A stretch of DNA of 64,000 nt from Cinclus cinclus (taxonomy: Eukaryota > Chordata > Aves > Passeriformes > Cinclidae): positions 49,057,797 through 49,121,796 of the forward strand of contig NC_085046.1 in assembly GCF_963662255.1 (NCBI RefSeq), read 5' to 3'. Position 1 is the stretch's first letter, and each line of letters begins with the position of its first letter. Of the stretch, positions 1 through 9,400 are shown piece after piece. A program made the position numbers and the translations under genes. The notes under the pieces were generated by a model, which was given only the letters and a program-made list of their open reading frames with translations, was not told where the DNA came from and made no database searches.

Positions 1-523
1 TTGGATGAGAAGGACTATCGCCGCCTCTGCACCAATTCCTGCCATCTTAGTGCTGGGAGCCATCCTCACTGCTGTCGGACCCCGCAAGGATGCCTTCTCG
101 CTTTAACCTGCCATCAGCCAGCACTCTGCTAACCACTGTGACTGACACCGTGAGCGGAGGGCTCTCTCCATCTCTCTCTCCCCCTGGGACAGCGCTGCCA
201 TCACCCCCAGCCCTCCTGCAGCTCTGCGGGACCTGCCTGCCCCCAGCACTGGGAACTGCAGCTCAGGGAAAACGTGCCAGCAGCCAAAAAGGACTGGCAC
301 TGAGTTACTGTTCTGTTGATGGCTAATTTCATAGCTGTTGTTGTTCTTGTTTGTCTTGTTAAGTATACTAGTAAAAAACTATTCTTCCTATCCCCATATC
401 TTTGCCTAAAAGCTCCCTTAATTTCAAAATCATAATAATCTGTAGGAAGGAAGGATCACATTTTTCAGTTCAAAGGGAGGCTTCTGCTTTCCTTAACAAA
501 CACCTGTCTTTCAAACTAGGACA
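1..523 (+). repeat. 5' LTR of the provirus, 3' three-quarters only
   Basis: It matches 5923-6446 of the 3' LTR along its length, with scattered substitutions. About 180 bases of its U3 end lie off the window. It ends in ACA at 523, just before the primer-binding site. Small ORFs inside it (for example from 90) recur in the other LTR copies and are not thought to be genes. Confidence 0.9.
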
Positions 524-528
524 GATTT

Positions 529-547
529 TGGCCACCCAACGTGGGGC
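529..547 (+). other. Primer-binding site, tRNA-Lys-like
   Basis: The sequence TGGCCACCCAACGTGGGGC starts 5 bases after the 5' LTR. Apart from one inserted or altered base near its start it matches the complement of the 3' end of tRNA-Lys(CTT), TGGCGCCCAACGTGGGGC. Classical mammalian ERVL elements were named for a Leu primer, so this primer differs from the class name. Confidence 0.7.
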
Positions 548-623
548 CAGAGGGCATTGAGAGGAAAGGGTGAAAAAGGAATAACAGTTCTTGAGTTACC
601 TCAGTTTTGTGTTAGGTGGCATC

Positions 624-1037
624 ATGTTGTCCAGCTTACTGTGGTTTGGGCTCCATGTGGCCACAGCTTTATCTCTCCCATTTGCAATCCCTTACTTGAA
701 CATGGGTCCTATAACTCAGGCTGCTGTAACTATTATCCAGTTCATTTTGTGGGTTGATAATGTGAGAAATTCATGGATCTTTAACTTCCTCTGGAAGGTG
801 GGCACATGGATTCAGGGCTATCACACTCTAACTGTATGTTTTTGGGGTTACTTTAATAATGGTACATACTGTGAGGATATGACACCAGGGAAAATTTTGT
901 CCCAACCCCTTACACAGTTTTTTGGGTCTGCTCCACCAGCTTTTGAGGGGTTCAAATGTCTTCTAAGTAGTAATGATATCATACAGTGGCTGACATTGCT
1001 AATAGGCCTTGTAAACCTGTTCTATTTAACATTCTGA
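624..1037 (+). CDS. Leader ORF upstream of gag, putative multi-pass membrane protein
   Basis: An open frame of 137 residues from the first ATG at 624 to TGA at 1035-1037, between the primer-binding site and gag. It is rich in Leu, Ile, Phe and Trp. I see a hydrophobic N-terminus (about residues 1-20, signal or membrane segment), a second hydrophobic run (about 33-45), aromatic-rich middle stretches and a hydrophobic C-terminus (about 118-137). There is one N-glycosylation motif (NGT) in the middle. It has no stop although gag and pol have many. I do not recognise the protein. It could be an accessory leader protein, a remnant of an upstream gag extension, or chance. Being old viral sequence, it need not be expressed. 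Confidence 0.4.
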   Translation: MLSSLLWFGLHVATALSLPFAIPYLNMGPITQAAVTIIQFILWVDNVRNSWIFNFLWKVGTWIQGYHTLTVCFWGYFNNGTYCEDMTPGKILSQPLTQFFGSAPPAFEGFKCLLSSNDIIQWLTLLIGLVNLFYLTF

Positions 1038-1058
1038 GATGAGGGGAGATTGACTTGG

Positions 1059-2454
1059 ATGACAACCCTGATACGTCCCCCAAGGAATAGGGATTCTGCC
1101 CCAGAGCCTGACCCTGCCCCAGAGGTTAAGGATGTTGCCCCTGAGCCTGACTTCCCCAGAGCTCACCTCAGAGAGGAACCACCCAGAGTGGGTGGGGTTT
1201 CTAGTGAAGGAGATGAGTCAGATTCTGAAGGAGTACCTTTCCCCAGCTCTTGAGAAACTCTCCCCCTGCCTTAAAGAGGGAGAACCTGATGGTGCAGCAT
1301 TGGAACCCACAAATGTTACATCTCTCCAGGTTCCAGCTGAACTGCAAGGGCACTCACAGCCAGCAGCAATTGCCCCCATGGAAACTAGGAAGTCTAGGGT
1401 GAAAACAAAGCACCTGGATAATAAGGATCAGAAAGCAGGGCCCTCACAACCAGCCAGGGAGCCAGAGGTTGGGATCATCACCAAGTCCCTGATGTACGAA
1501 AGTCTCTGTAATCTGCGTAAAGACGTTGCACGACGGGGCCGTGAGGCTTTTACAACATGGTTACTGCGGGTCGGGGACCTTATGGGTACAGGTGTGCAGC
1601 TGGATGGTACTGAGACAAGGAATTTGGGACGCCTGACCCAGGACTCAGGTGTGGATCACGTATTCGTAAGGGAGCCAGGCCTCCTTTCCCACTAGGAGCG
1701 GCTTTTAATGAGTGTAAGAGAGAGGTTTGACCATAAAAAGAAAATGCAGGAGCACCACCATATAATGCGCTGGAAAACCCTTGAGGAGGGGATCCAACAG
1801 CTAAGGAAAGTGGCAGTAATGGAGGTACTCTTTGGGAGGGGTGGACAACATGACAATGACCCCGACAAGGTCAGGTGCACAGGGCAGATGTTGTGGAATC
1901 TGGCACACCTGGGGCCATCTCAATACACCACATTCATTGCAGCCATTAATGCTGACACCAACCACAAGACAGTGGGTTCTGTTGCCAATAAGCTCAGAAA
2001 TTTTGAGAGTATGATGAATGGCCCAATGCAGGCTCAGGTCTATGCCGTGATTAGGGAACTCAGAGAGAAGTTTAAGGAGGAGATAAGAGGGGTGAGAGAG
2101 GAGATGAGGAAGGTCAATGCGGCACCAGTGCGAGTCACAGATGCCAGAATTAGAGCCCAACGTCCCCCACCTAGGGAGAGAGGATACACCCCACGAGCTG
2201 ACCTGTGGTTCTTTCTGCATGACCATGGGGAAGACATGAGAAGGTGGGATGGGAAACCCACTTCTGCCCTGGCAGCACGAGTGCGTCAACTCAGGGATGG
2301 AAACACTAACCAAGGGAGCTCCACTAAAGTGAAGGTAGCCTCAACTTCCCATAACCAAGAAGCAGGGTACTACAAAAGGGAAGATGATTTGTCAGATCCC
2401 CTTGAGGGAACCTCCAACATGTATGCCCAGGAAGGAAATAATAACCAGTGCTAG
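1059..2454 (+). pseudogene. gag: ERV gag, broken
   Basis: An acidic, Pro/Glu-rich frame opens at ATG 1059 and closes at 1253. The rest of gag runs in the +1 frame from about 1072 (first ATG 1132), so a frameshift near 1200-1250 is likely. That frame meets TAG at 1693-1695, restarts at ATG 1708 and ends at TAG 2452-2454. The 1708-2454 part (248 codons) is charged and helical, as expected for matrix/capsid, with an Arg/Pro-rich region near the end. No CCHC zinc knuckle is visible. The TAG at 2452 is in frame with protease. The gag call rests on position and composition; I did not find a diagnostic motif. Confidence 0.65.
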
Positions 2455-3312
2455 AGGGGCCCTGCCTCTAGCCAGGGAGAGGCACGGGAAAACCGGGTCT
2501 TTTGGACGTTGTGGATCCGATGGCCTGGCACATCAGAGCCACATAAACATAAGGCATTAGTTGACACTGCTTCACAGTGCACCCTAATACCATCAGAACA
2601 TGTGGGGGAAGAGCCTGTTTCTATTGCTGGGGTGACAGGGGGATCACAGGAATTGACTTTGCTGGAGGCTGAGGTGAGCCTGACTGGGAAGGAGTGGCAG
2701 AAGCATCCAATTGTGACTGGCCCAGAGGCACCGTGTATTCTAGGCATAGACTTCCTCAGGAATGGCTATGACAAAGACCCAAAGGGACTCAGGTGGGCTT
2801 TTGGAATAGCTGCTGTAGAGGCAGAAAACATTAAGCAATTGAACACCTTGCTTGGACTGTCAGAGAACCCATCTGTAGTGGGACTCCTGAAGGTGAAGGA
2901 GCAGCAAGTGCCAATTGCCACCTCCACAGTACACCACCAGCAGTACAGGACAAATCGAGATGCCGTGATCCCCATCCACAAGATGATCCGTGAGCTGGAG
3001 GGCCAAGGGGTGGTCAGCAAAACCCACTCACCCTTCAACAGCCCCATCTGGCCTGTGCGCAAGTCTGACAGAGAATGGAGATTGACTGTGGACTATCGTG
3101 CATTGAATGAAGTGACTCCACCGCTGAGCACTGCCGTGCGGGACATGCTGGAATTCCAGTACAAGCTGGAGTCCAAGGCAGCAAAGTGGTACGCCACCAT
3201 TGATATCACCAATGCCTTTTTCTCCATTCCTCTGGCAGCAGAGTGCAGGCCTCAGTTTGCTTTCACCTGGAGGGGCGTGCAATACACCTGGAACCAACTG
3301 CACCAAGAGTGA
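2455..3312 (+). pseudogene. pol: ERV protease and N-terminal reverse transcriptase, broken
   Basis: In the same frame as gag, after the TAG at 2452. The retroviral aspartic protease active site appears as LVDTASQ, where the family norm is D-T/S-G, so the catalytic Gly is Ala. A downstream ILGIDFL matches the usual G-I/L-D-F flap-end motif. RT follows: fingers with WRLTVDYRALNEVTP, motif A as YATIDITNAFFSIPL (catalytic Asp kept), then FAFTWRGVQYTWNQL. The frame stops at TGA 3310-3312, in the conserved Q-G-x-x-x-S-P block; a Trp or aromatic codon is expected there. Confidence 0.85.
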
Positions 3313-3614
3313 AAACACAGCCCCACCATCTGCCATGGACTAATCCAGGCTGCACTGGAAAAGGGTGAAGCTCCAAAACATCTGCAACACATCAATTACA
3401 TCATTGTGTGAGGAAACACGGCAATGGAAGTATTTAAGAAAAGAGAGAAGATCATCCAGATTGTGCTGGGAGCTGGTTTTGCCATCAAGAGGAGTAAAGT
3501 CAAAAGTCCTGCCCGAGAGATCCAGTTCCTGGGAGTAAAGTAGCAAGACGGGCGGCGCCAAATCCCCACTGAGGTCATCAATAAGATCACCGCAATGTCT
3601 CCACAACCAACAAG
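3313..3614 (+). pseudogene. pol: ERV reverse transcriptase palm/thumb, catalytic motif lost
   Basis: Continues the same frame with HSPTICHGL. The Y-x-D-D active-site position reads HINY at 3388-3399, so both catalytic aspartates are gone. TGA at 3409-3411 and TAG at 3541-3543 fall where Trp is expected (IVWG and VKWQ contexts). The frame then shifts near 3600-3615 and continues in the next frame. This RT could not be active as it stands. Confidence 0.85.
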
Positions 3615-4790
3615 ATGGAAACACAAGCTTTCCTAGGTGCCATAGGCTTTTGGAGAATGTACATTCCGGAGTACAGCCAGATCGTGAGCCCTCTCTACCT
3701 GCTCATCCAGAAGAAGAACGAATTCCACTGGGGCCCTGAGCAGCAGCAAGACTTTGCCCAGATCAAGCAGGAGATCACTCATGCTGTAGCCCTTGGTCCA
3801 GTCAGGACGGGACCAGAGGTGAAGAATGTGCTCTACTCTGCAGCCGGGAACAAGGGCTTGTCCTGGAGCCTTTGGCAGAAGGTACCTGGTGAGACCCGAG
3901 GCCGACCTCTGGGATTCTGGAGCCGAAGTTACAAAGGGTCTGAAGCCACCTACACCCCAAGAGAGAAGGAGATCTTGGCTGCTTATGAAAAAGTTCAAGC
4001 TGCCTCAGAGGTGATTGGCACAGAAGCACAGCTCCTCCTGGCACCCCGACTACAAGTGCTGGGGTGGATGTTTAAAGGGAAGGTCCCCTCCACCCACCAC
4101 ACCACTGATGCCACATGGAGCAAGTGGATCCCCCTCATCACACAGCGCGCCCGTATCGGAAACCCAAATTGCCCTGGGATTTTGGAAATAATCACAAACT
4201 GGCCAGAAGGTAGAAATTTTGCTCTTGCCGATGAAGAGGGGCAAGAACAAGTGACCCGGGCTGATGAAGCCCCACCATACAACCAACTGCCAGCAGACGA
4301 AACTCGCTAAACTCTTTTCACTGATGGTTCCTGTCGCATCGTGGGGATGAACCGGAAGTGGAAAGCAGCCGTTTGGAGCCCCACACGACAGGTTGCACAA
4401 GGTACTGAAGGAGAAGGTGGATCAAGTCAACTTGCTGAACTCAAAGCCGTTCAGCTGGCCCTGGACATTGCTGAAAGAGAGAAGTGGCCAAAGCTTTACC
4501 TTTACACTGATTCATGGATGGTAGCCAATGCTCTGTGGGGCTGGCTGGAAAGATGGAAAAAAGCTAACTGACAACACAGGGGAAAACCAATCTGGGCTGC
4601 TGATGAGTGGAAAAACATTGCCACTTTTGTAGAGAAGCTACCCGTAAAAGTCTGTCATGTAGATGCCCATGTCCCCAAGAGTCGGGCTAATGAGGAGCAC
4701 CAACACAATGAGCAAGTAGATCAGGCTGCAAGGATAGAGGTGTCACAGATAGACTTAGACTGGCAACACAAGGAAGAATTGCTCCTGGCT
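3615..4790 (+). pseudogene. pol: ERV RT connection domain and RNase H, broken
   Basis: It reads METQAFLGAIGFWRMYIPEY and on into the connection region. TAA at 4308-4310 sits directly before the RNase H start LFTDGS (first catalytic Asp). AELKAVQLALDIAE (catalytic Glu) and YTDSWMVANAL (catalytic Asp) follow. TGA at 4569-4571 replaces a Trp codon: the related copy on the minus strand near 63.6 kb reads TGG at this spot. VDAHVPKSR then marks the C-terminal RNase H His/Asp region. The TAA at 4308 more likely came from a Tyr codon, since the related copy has TAT. Confidence 0.85.
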
Positions 4791-4793
4791 TGA

Positions 4794-5699
4794 TGGGCCC
4801 ATGATGCCTCAAGTCATCAAGGCAGAGATGCTACCTATAAGTGGGCATGAGACCGAGGGGTGGATCTCACCATGGACAGTATTTCCCAGGTTATCCATGA
4901 CTGTGAGATGTGTGCTGCCATCAAGCAAGCCAAGCGAGTGAAGCCCCTCTGGTATGGGGGGCGGTGGTCCAAATATAAGTATGGGGAGGCCTGGCAGATT
5001 GACTACATCACACTGCCTCAGACACGCCAAGGCAAGCACTATGTGCTAACCATGGTAGAAGCCACCACTGGATGGTTGGAAACCTACCCTGTGCCTCACG
5101 CCACTGCTCACAACACCATCCTGGGCCTGGAAAAACAAGTCCTTTGGAGACATGGTACCCCTGAGAGAATTGAGTCAGACAATGCGACTCATTTCAAGAG
5201 CAGCCTCATAAACACCTGGGCCAGAGAACACGGCATCAAGTGGGTGTACCACATTCCTTATCATGCACCAACGGCTGGGAAAGTGGAATGCTGCAATGGA
5301 CTGCTTAAAACCACCTTGAAGGCACTGGGTGGGGGGACTTTCAAGAACTGGGAGATTAATCTACCAAAGGCCACATGGTTAGTGAACACCCGAGGTTCCA
5401 CTAATCAAGCAGGCCCTGCCCAGTCTGAGCCCTTGAGAACACCAGATGGGGACAAGGTTCCAATGGTGCACATGAGAGGTATGCTCGGAAAAACTGTTTG
5501 GGTGAACTCTGCCTCCAGCAAAGACAATCCAATTCGTGGGGTGGTTTTCGCTCAAGGGCCAGGTTGTACCTGGTAGGTGATGCAAAGGGATGGAAAGACC
5601 CGATGCATACCCCAAGGAGACCTTGTTTTAGGGTCAACTACCTATGATACTGTGCCTGTATCTGTAACTGTATGGATGTCTATAATTTTAAGATTTTAA
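4794..5699 (+). pseudogene. pol: ERV integrase, catalytic triad kept but frame broken
   Basis: Integrase joins viral cDNA to host DNA. The N-terminal zinc domain shows the His pair (HDASSH) and the Cys pair (CEMC). TGA at 4848-4850 lies between them; it and the TGA at 4791-4793 just before the domain look like CGA-to-TGA decay. The core keeps Asp 5001-5003 (QIDYI), Asp 5178-5180 (ESDNA) and Glu 5286-5288 (KVECCNG), with 35 residues between the last two: a DD35E triad. The open stretch runs 4863-5573. TAG at 5574-5576 falls in a Trp-Trp position near the C-terminus; the frame then runs to TAA 5697-5699. No chromodomain, dUTPase or env follows. Confidence 0.9.
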
Positions 5700-5741
5700 T
5701 TTGATGTAGCATGATGGTATGGGAAAATTCAGGGTGCATAA

Positions 5742-6446
5742 TGCTGAAGGTCAGTTCTTTCCCTTTTTCCCTCTGTAGAATTTTCCCCATTGTCATGCTA
5801 AAATACCTGTTGACTAGGCCCTGGTGGCAAGGGGGAGGGGAGGGAAGAGGGAACCCCACGAGATTCAAACAGCCAGAAGAGGAAACGGAAGGCTCTGTCT
5901 CGGCCCATTTCACCCACGGATTTCAGACGAGAAAAACGATCGCTGCCTCTGCACCAATTCCTACCATCCCAGCGCCAGGAGCCGTCCTCACTGCTGTTGG
6001 ACCCTGCACTGCTGCCTTTTTGCTTTTACCTGCCATCATCCAGCACTCTGCTAACCACTGTGACTGACACCGTGAGCGGAGGGCTCTCTCCATCTCTCTC
6101 TCCCCCTGGGACAGTGCTGCCATCACCCCCAGCCCTCCTGCAGCTCTGCTGGACCTGCCTGTCCCCAGCACTGGGAACTGCAGCTCAGGGAAAAGGTGCC
6201 TGCAGCCAAAAAGGACTGGGACTGAGTTACTGTTCTGTTTGTGGCTAATTTCATAGCTGTTGTTGTTCTTGTTTGTCTTGTTAGCTGTATTAGTAAAGAA
6301 CTGTTATTCCTATCCCCATATCTTTGCCTAAAAGCTCCCTTAATTTCAAAATCATAATTATCTATAGAAAGGAAGGATCTCATTTTTCAGTTCAAAGGGA
6401 GGCTTCTGCTTTCCTTAACAAACACCTGTTTTTCAAACAAAGACAG
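5742..6446 (+). repeat. 3' LTR of the provirus
   Basis: It starts TGCTGAAGG and ends AAGACA, 705 bases, matching the solo LTRs at 14279-14980 and 62547-63249. A purine-rich stretch (GGGAAAATTCAGGG, 5730-5735 region) just upstream could be the plus-strand primer site. The 5' boundary was set by aligning the three complete copies by eye and looking for TG...CA ends. Confidence 0.85.
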
Positions 6447-9400
6447 GGTTACAATGTTGCAGAGCTGGCACAAGCAACAGAAAGACAAAACAAATACACT
6501 AACTTTCCTTGATTTCATTCACGATTCTAAAGTCTTTGGGAGAATCATTGAAGAAAGAACACCAGCAACTTCTCCATTAAAATCATAACCATATTAAAAA
6601 GCTATGAGTTGTATTTGATTTTTAGCCTTCTTTATGGAGAGATTTTTGAAGTAGCACTGTAAAAACATAGTGAGGAATTTTAAAAAGTAGCAATTTGCAT
6701 TATTAACATGAATGAATTTTAAAACACCGGATTTACTTTTAACTTCCATGCTCTTCCATTATTAACTTTGCTGTACGCTGCACTTGACATAGCCCTATGT
6801 AGAAATATGCTGAAATAATGTAATATGAAGATGCAAAAGGCTTGGATGGTTTGGACAAGTTCACATCCATCTGTAGAAATAATCTTCTTGCAATCCTTTT
6901 GACCGCTAGGAATGAAAGAATGTCATGGTGTCTGTTCCTATCTGAAGATCTCAGAGCAAGTGAGGATCTAGCAATGTTCAAGAAGGACCACTTAGTCAGA
7001 GGAGCTCAGAACAGTATAATCCATCCACTTAGGTGCAGCCAGACCCACCCTTACTCAGAGCAAAGCACACCAGCCAGGTTTGAAAAATGTGTGTCTGTAT
7101 GTGAAAAATGTTAGATAGGAAAAGCACCATGTCTGGGGTCATCTGGGACCACTCAATAGTTGCCTGCACTTGCTTCCAAATTGGCTCTGATTCCAGGTGC
7201 CCTCTGCTAGTAGGAGGTGGCAGTCTGGCACCCTCCAGAAGCTGGCAGATTACATCGCAAGCCCTTCAGCGAATCAGCCTGGGCACTATGCTATCAGAGC
7301 CTACTTCTTCCAGCTCAGAAGCTGCCCTCAGCTTTTGGAGCAGGGTCAGCTGCTGGGAGGTTGGAGCTTCCCACATGCATGGTACAGACAGGCACAGAGA
7401 GAGAGAGACGGCAGACATCCCACAGGGTGCAAATGAGGGAGACCTTCTGTAACTCAGAAAAATAAAGCTCCACTGCACCATGCTGCTGAGGCTCAGCAGT
7501 GGTGAGGCTGCAACAAGCTGTGTGTGTGTCTAGGGATGAAAGGGGTTTTATTTTGTGGTGAAAAAGGGAGGAAATGCTCAATTTACTAAATCTTACTTTT
7601 AAAACTACTTCTCATTTAGAAGCAGAATATTTAGTGAGTTAAGATGTGGCTTTGTTGAGACAGCATGGCCAAGAGCAGGCTGAATTTCTCTGCAGCAGAC
7701 AGGCATTAGGTAAGAAAAGGTTAGAAAAGTTTTCATGTGGACACAGGAAGGTTTTGTTGCATTTAGAGAATTAGCATGGAGGAGAACTCTGTGGTTCGGG
7801 ATATTTCTAGGACAGACTGCAGCAGAACTGCAGGGAAAAAAAAGAAAAAGGAAAAAACAAAAACATAAAAAATATATGTAGTTAAGCTACCAAAACAGTG
7901 AAAAACAAAACTACTCAGAAGGTATGAAGCTCTTCACAATGCAATAGCTTGGAGAAAAAAAAAAAAAAACACACTTTAAAAGAGATTTTATATTGCCATG
8001 CCAAAATAGAGCCAATGTTAATTAGTGGCTATTCAAGAAGGGTACTCTAAAAATGTTAATTAAATTAAGAGAATGCAATTTTTAGGGAGATGCCTAGGAA
8101 AAAGATTAATCTTCTGCTTTTTGGTTTAACAAAACAACCATGAGGTCTAGTCTGGAATGCCTAATCAGACCTTATTGCTCACTCCTGATCTGCTAGAATT
8201 CTTTGGGGGAAAATGGTGAGCCAAGCCTATCAATACTGCAGAGCTTCTGAAGATTTTGGTACCAAGAATAAGACTCTGTTAAGATGAACTTGCGGCCCTG
8301 GGTGATTGCCACACAAGTGAGAGATCAGTATTTTCTAGTCTGAACAATTGATCTGAGGCAGAAGTGTCATTTGCTTCATGTTTGCTTTCCAATCTGAAAT
8401 ACAGCCCTCCCATTCTGCAAAACATATTCTTCCTGTTGGTCCTGACACAAGTTTGGCGTGGTGGTAAGGAAAAACTTAGAAAAATACTCTAAATAGCCTT
8501 TTAAAACTTTTTAAAATAAGGTATATTTTCAGAGGTATCATTTGAGAAGCTGAATTCTGTTGTATCAAATGCATTAGAGTAAAACACATGGCATAGCTAG
8601 GTTTAGGCACCATGGTCATGGTGTAGTTCTAGCAGGAGGTGAAACATGGAAGAGAAAGAGAGCATCTCCTCTCAGGGGAAATGCAGTCTCACTGATGAAT
8701 GAGACAAGATGACTAATAGCTCTAGGAGAGCAGGTCAAAGGCTGAAAACTAAAATCAAAATACAAATACTAAGCACCCAGGCAGGCGCCACAAGCACAGA
8801 GCATGGTACACAGACCAGCGCAGGCAGGAGGAAAAGCAGCAAGCTGGCTTGCTTTCACCTCCATCAGGTAGGAGAAAGAAACCTGAAGGTCAGGCTGCAG
8901 CACTAAGGGGTGCAGGAGGAATCACAAGCTACAAAGTCCATCCTGAAAAGGTAGCACACAGGTAGAAGCAAGGGCCCTGTCTTTGCCATCTCACAGCCAA
9001 GCCTAATGAGGCCCCAGCTTCACTAGCTAAAGTCATTTCACAATGATTCCTCAGGGCAAAGAACATTTGAGCAAAAGGACAGTGGCACACCCAATTCTGC
9101 ATGATCTTGTGTCAGAGAGCTGATCATCTCCCAGGGCCAGCTTTGGGAAACCTGAAGACTTAGTGGTGAAAGGCAGAAAGTTTGATTTAAAAGCTAACAG
9201 TAGAACTTCCACCAGAGGGTTTGAAGCACATTATCCTTTACACAGTCATCCTGACTTGCACTGGACTGCTAATAACAAATACACACCAGAGACAGAAAAT
9301 ACATTCCTCCTCAACACTGCTAGGGCAAAATGCTCTATGCGTGTTATTGAATGAAATTATGCAGGTTACAAAAATATGTGCACCTCAGCTAAGACAAAGC

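Larger units (their letters stand above)
1..6446 (+). mobile_element. ERVL-like provirus, degraded, 5' end cut by window
   Basis: Order seen: partial LTR (1-523), primer-binding site (529-547), leader ORF (624-1037), gag (about 1059-2454), protease/RT/RNase H/integrase (2455-5699), LTR (5742-6446). No env lies between integrase and the 3' LTR; only about 40 bases separate them. The two LTRs differ at roughly 8 percent of positions by eye, so the insertion is old. The coding part holds ten in-frame stops and at least one frameshift. The ERVL-like call rests on the absent env, the pol character and the 5-bp duplications at two solo LTRs of the same family. The element's own duplication cannot be checked because its 5' flank lies outside the window; GGGTT follows the 3' LTR. 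A beta-like assignment cannot be excluded without a tree. Confidence 0.9.

Noticed and set aside
1..6446. Intact retrovirus with env
   Set aside because: No env frame exists between integrase and the 3' LTR, and gag, RT and integrase all carry stops.
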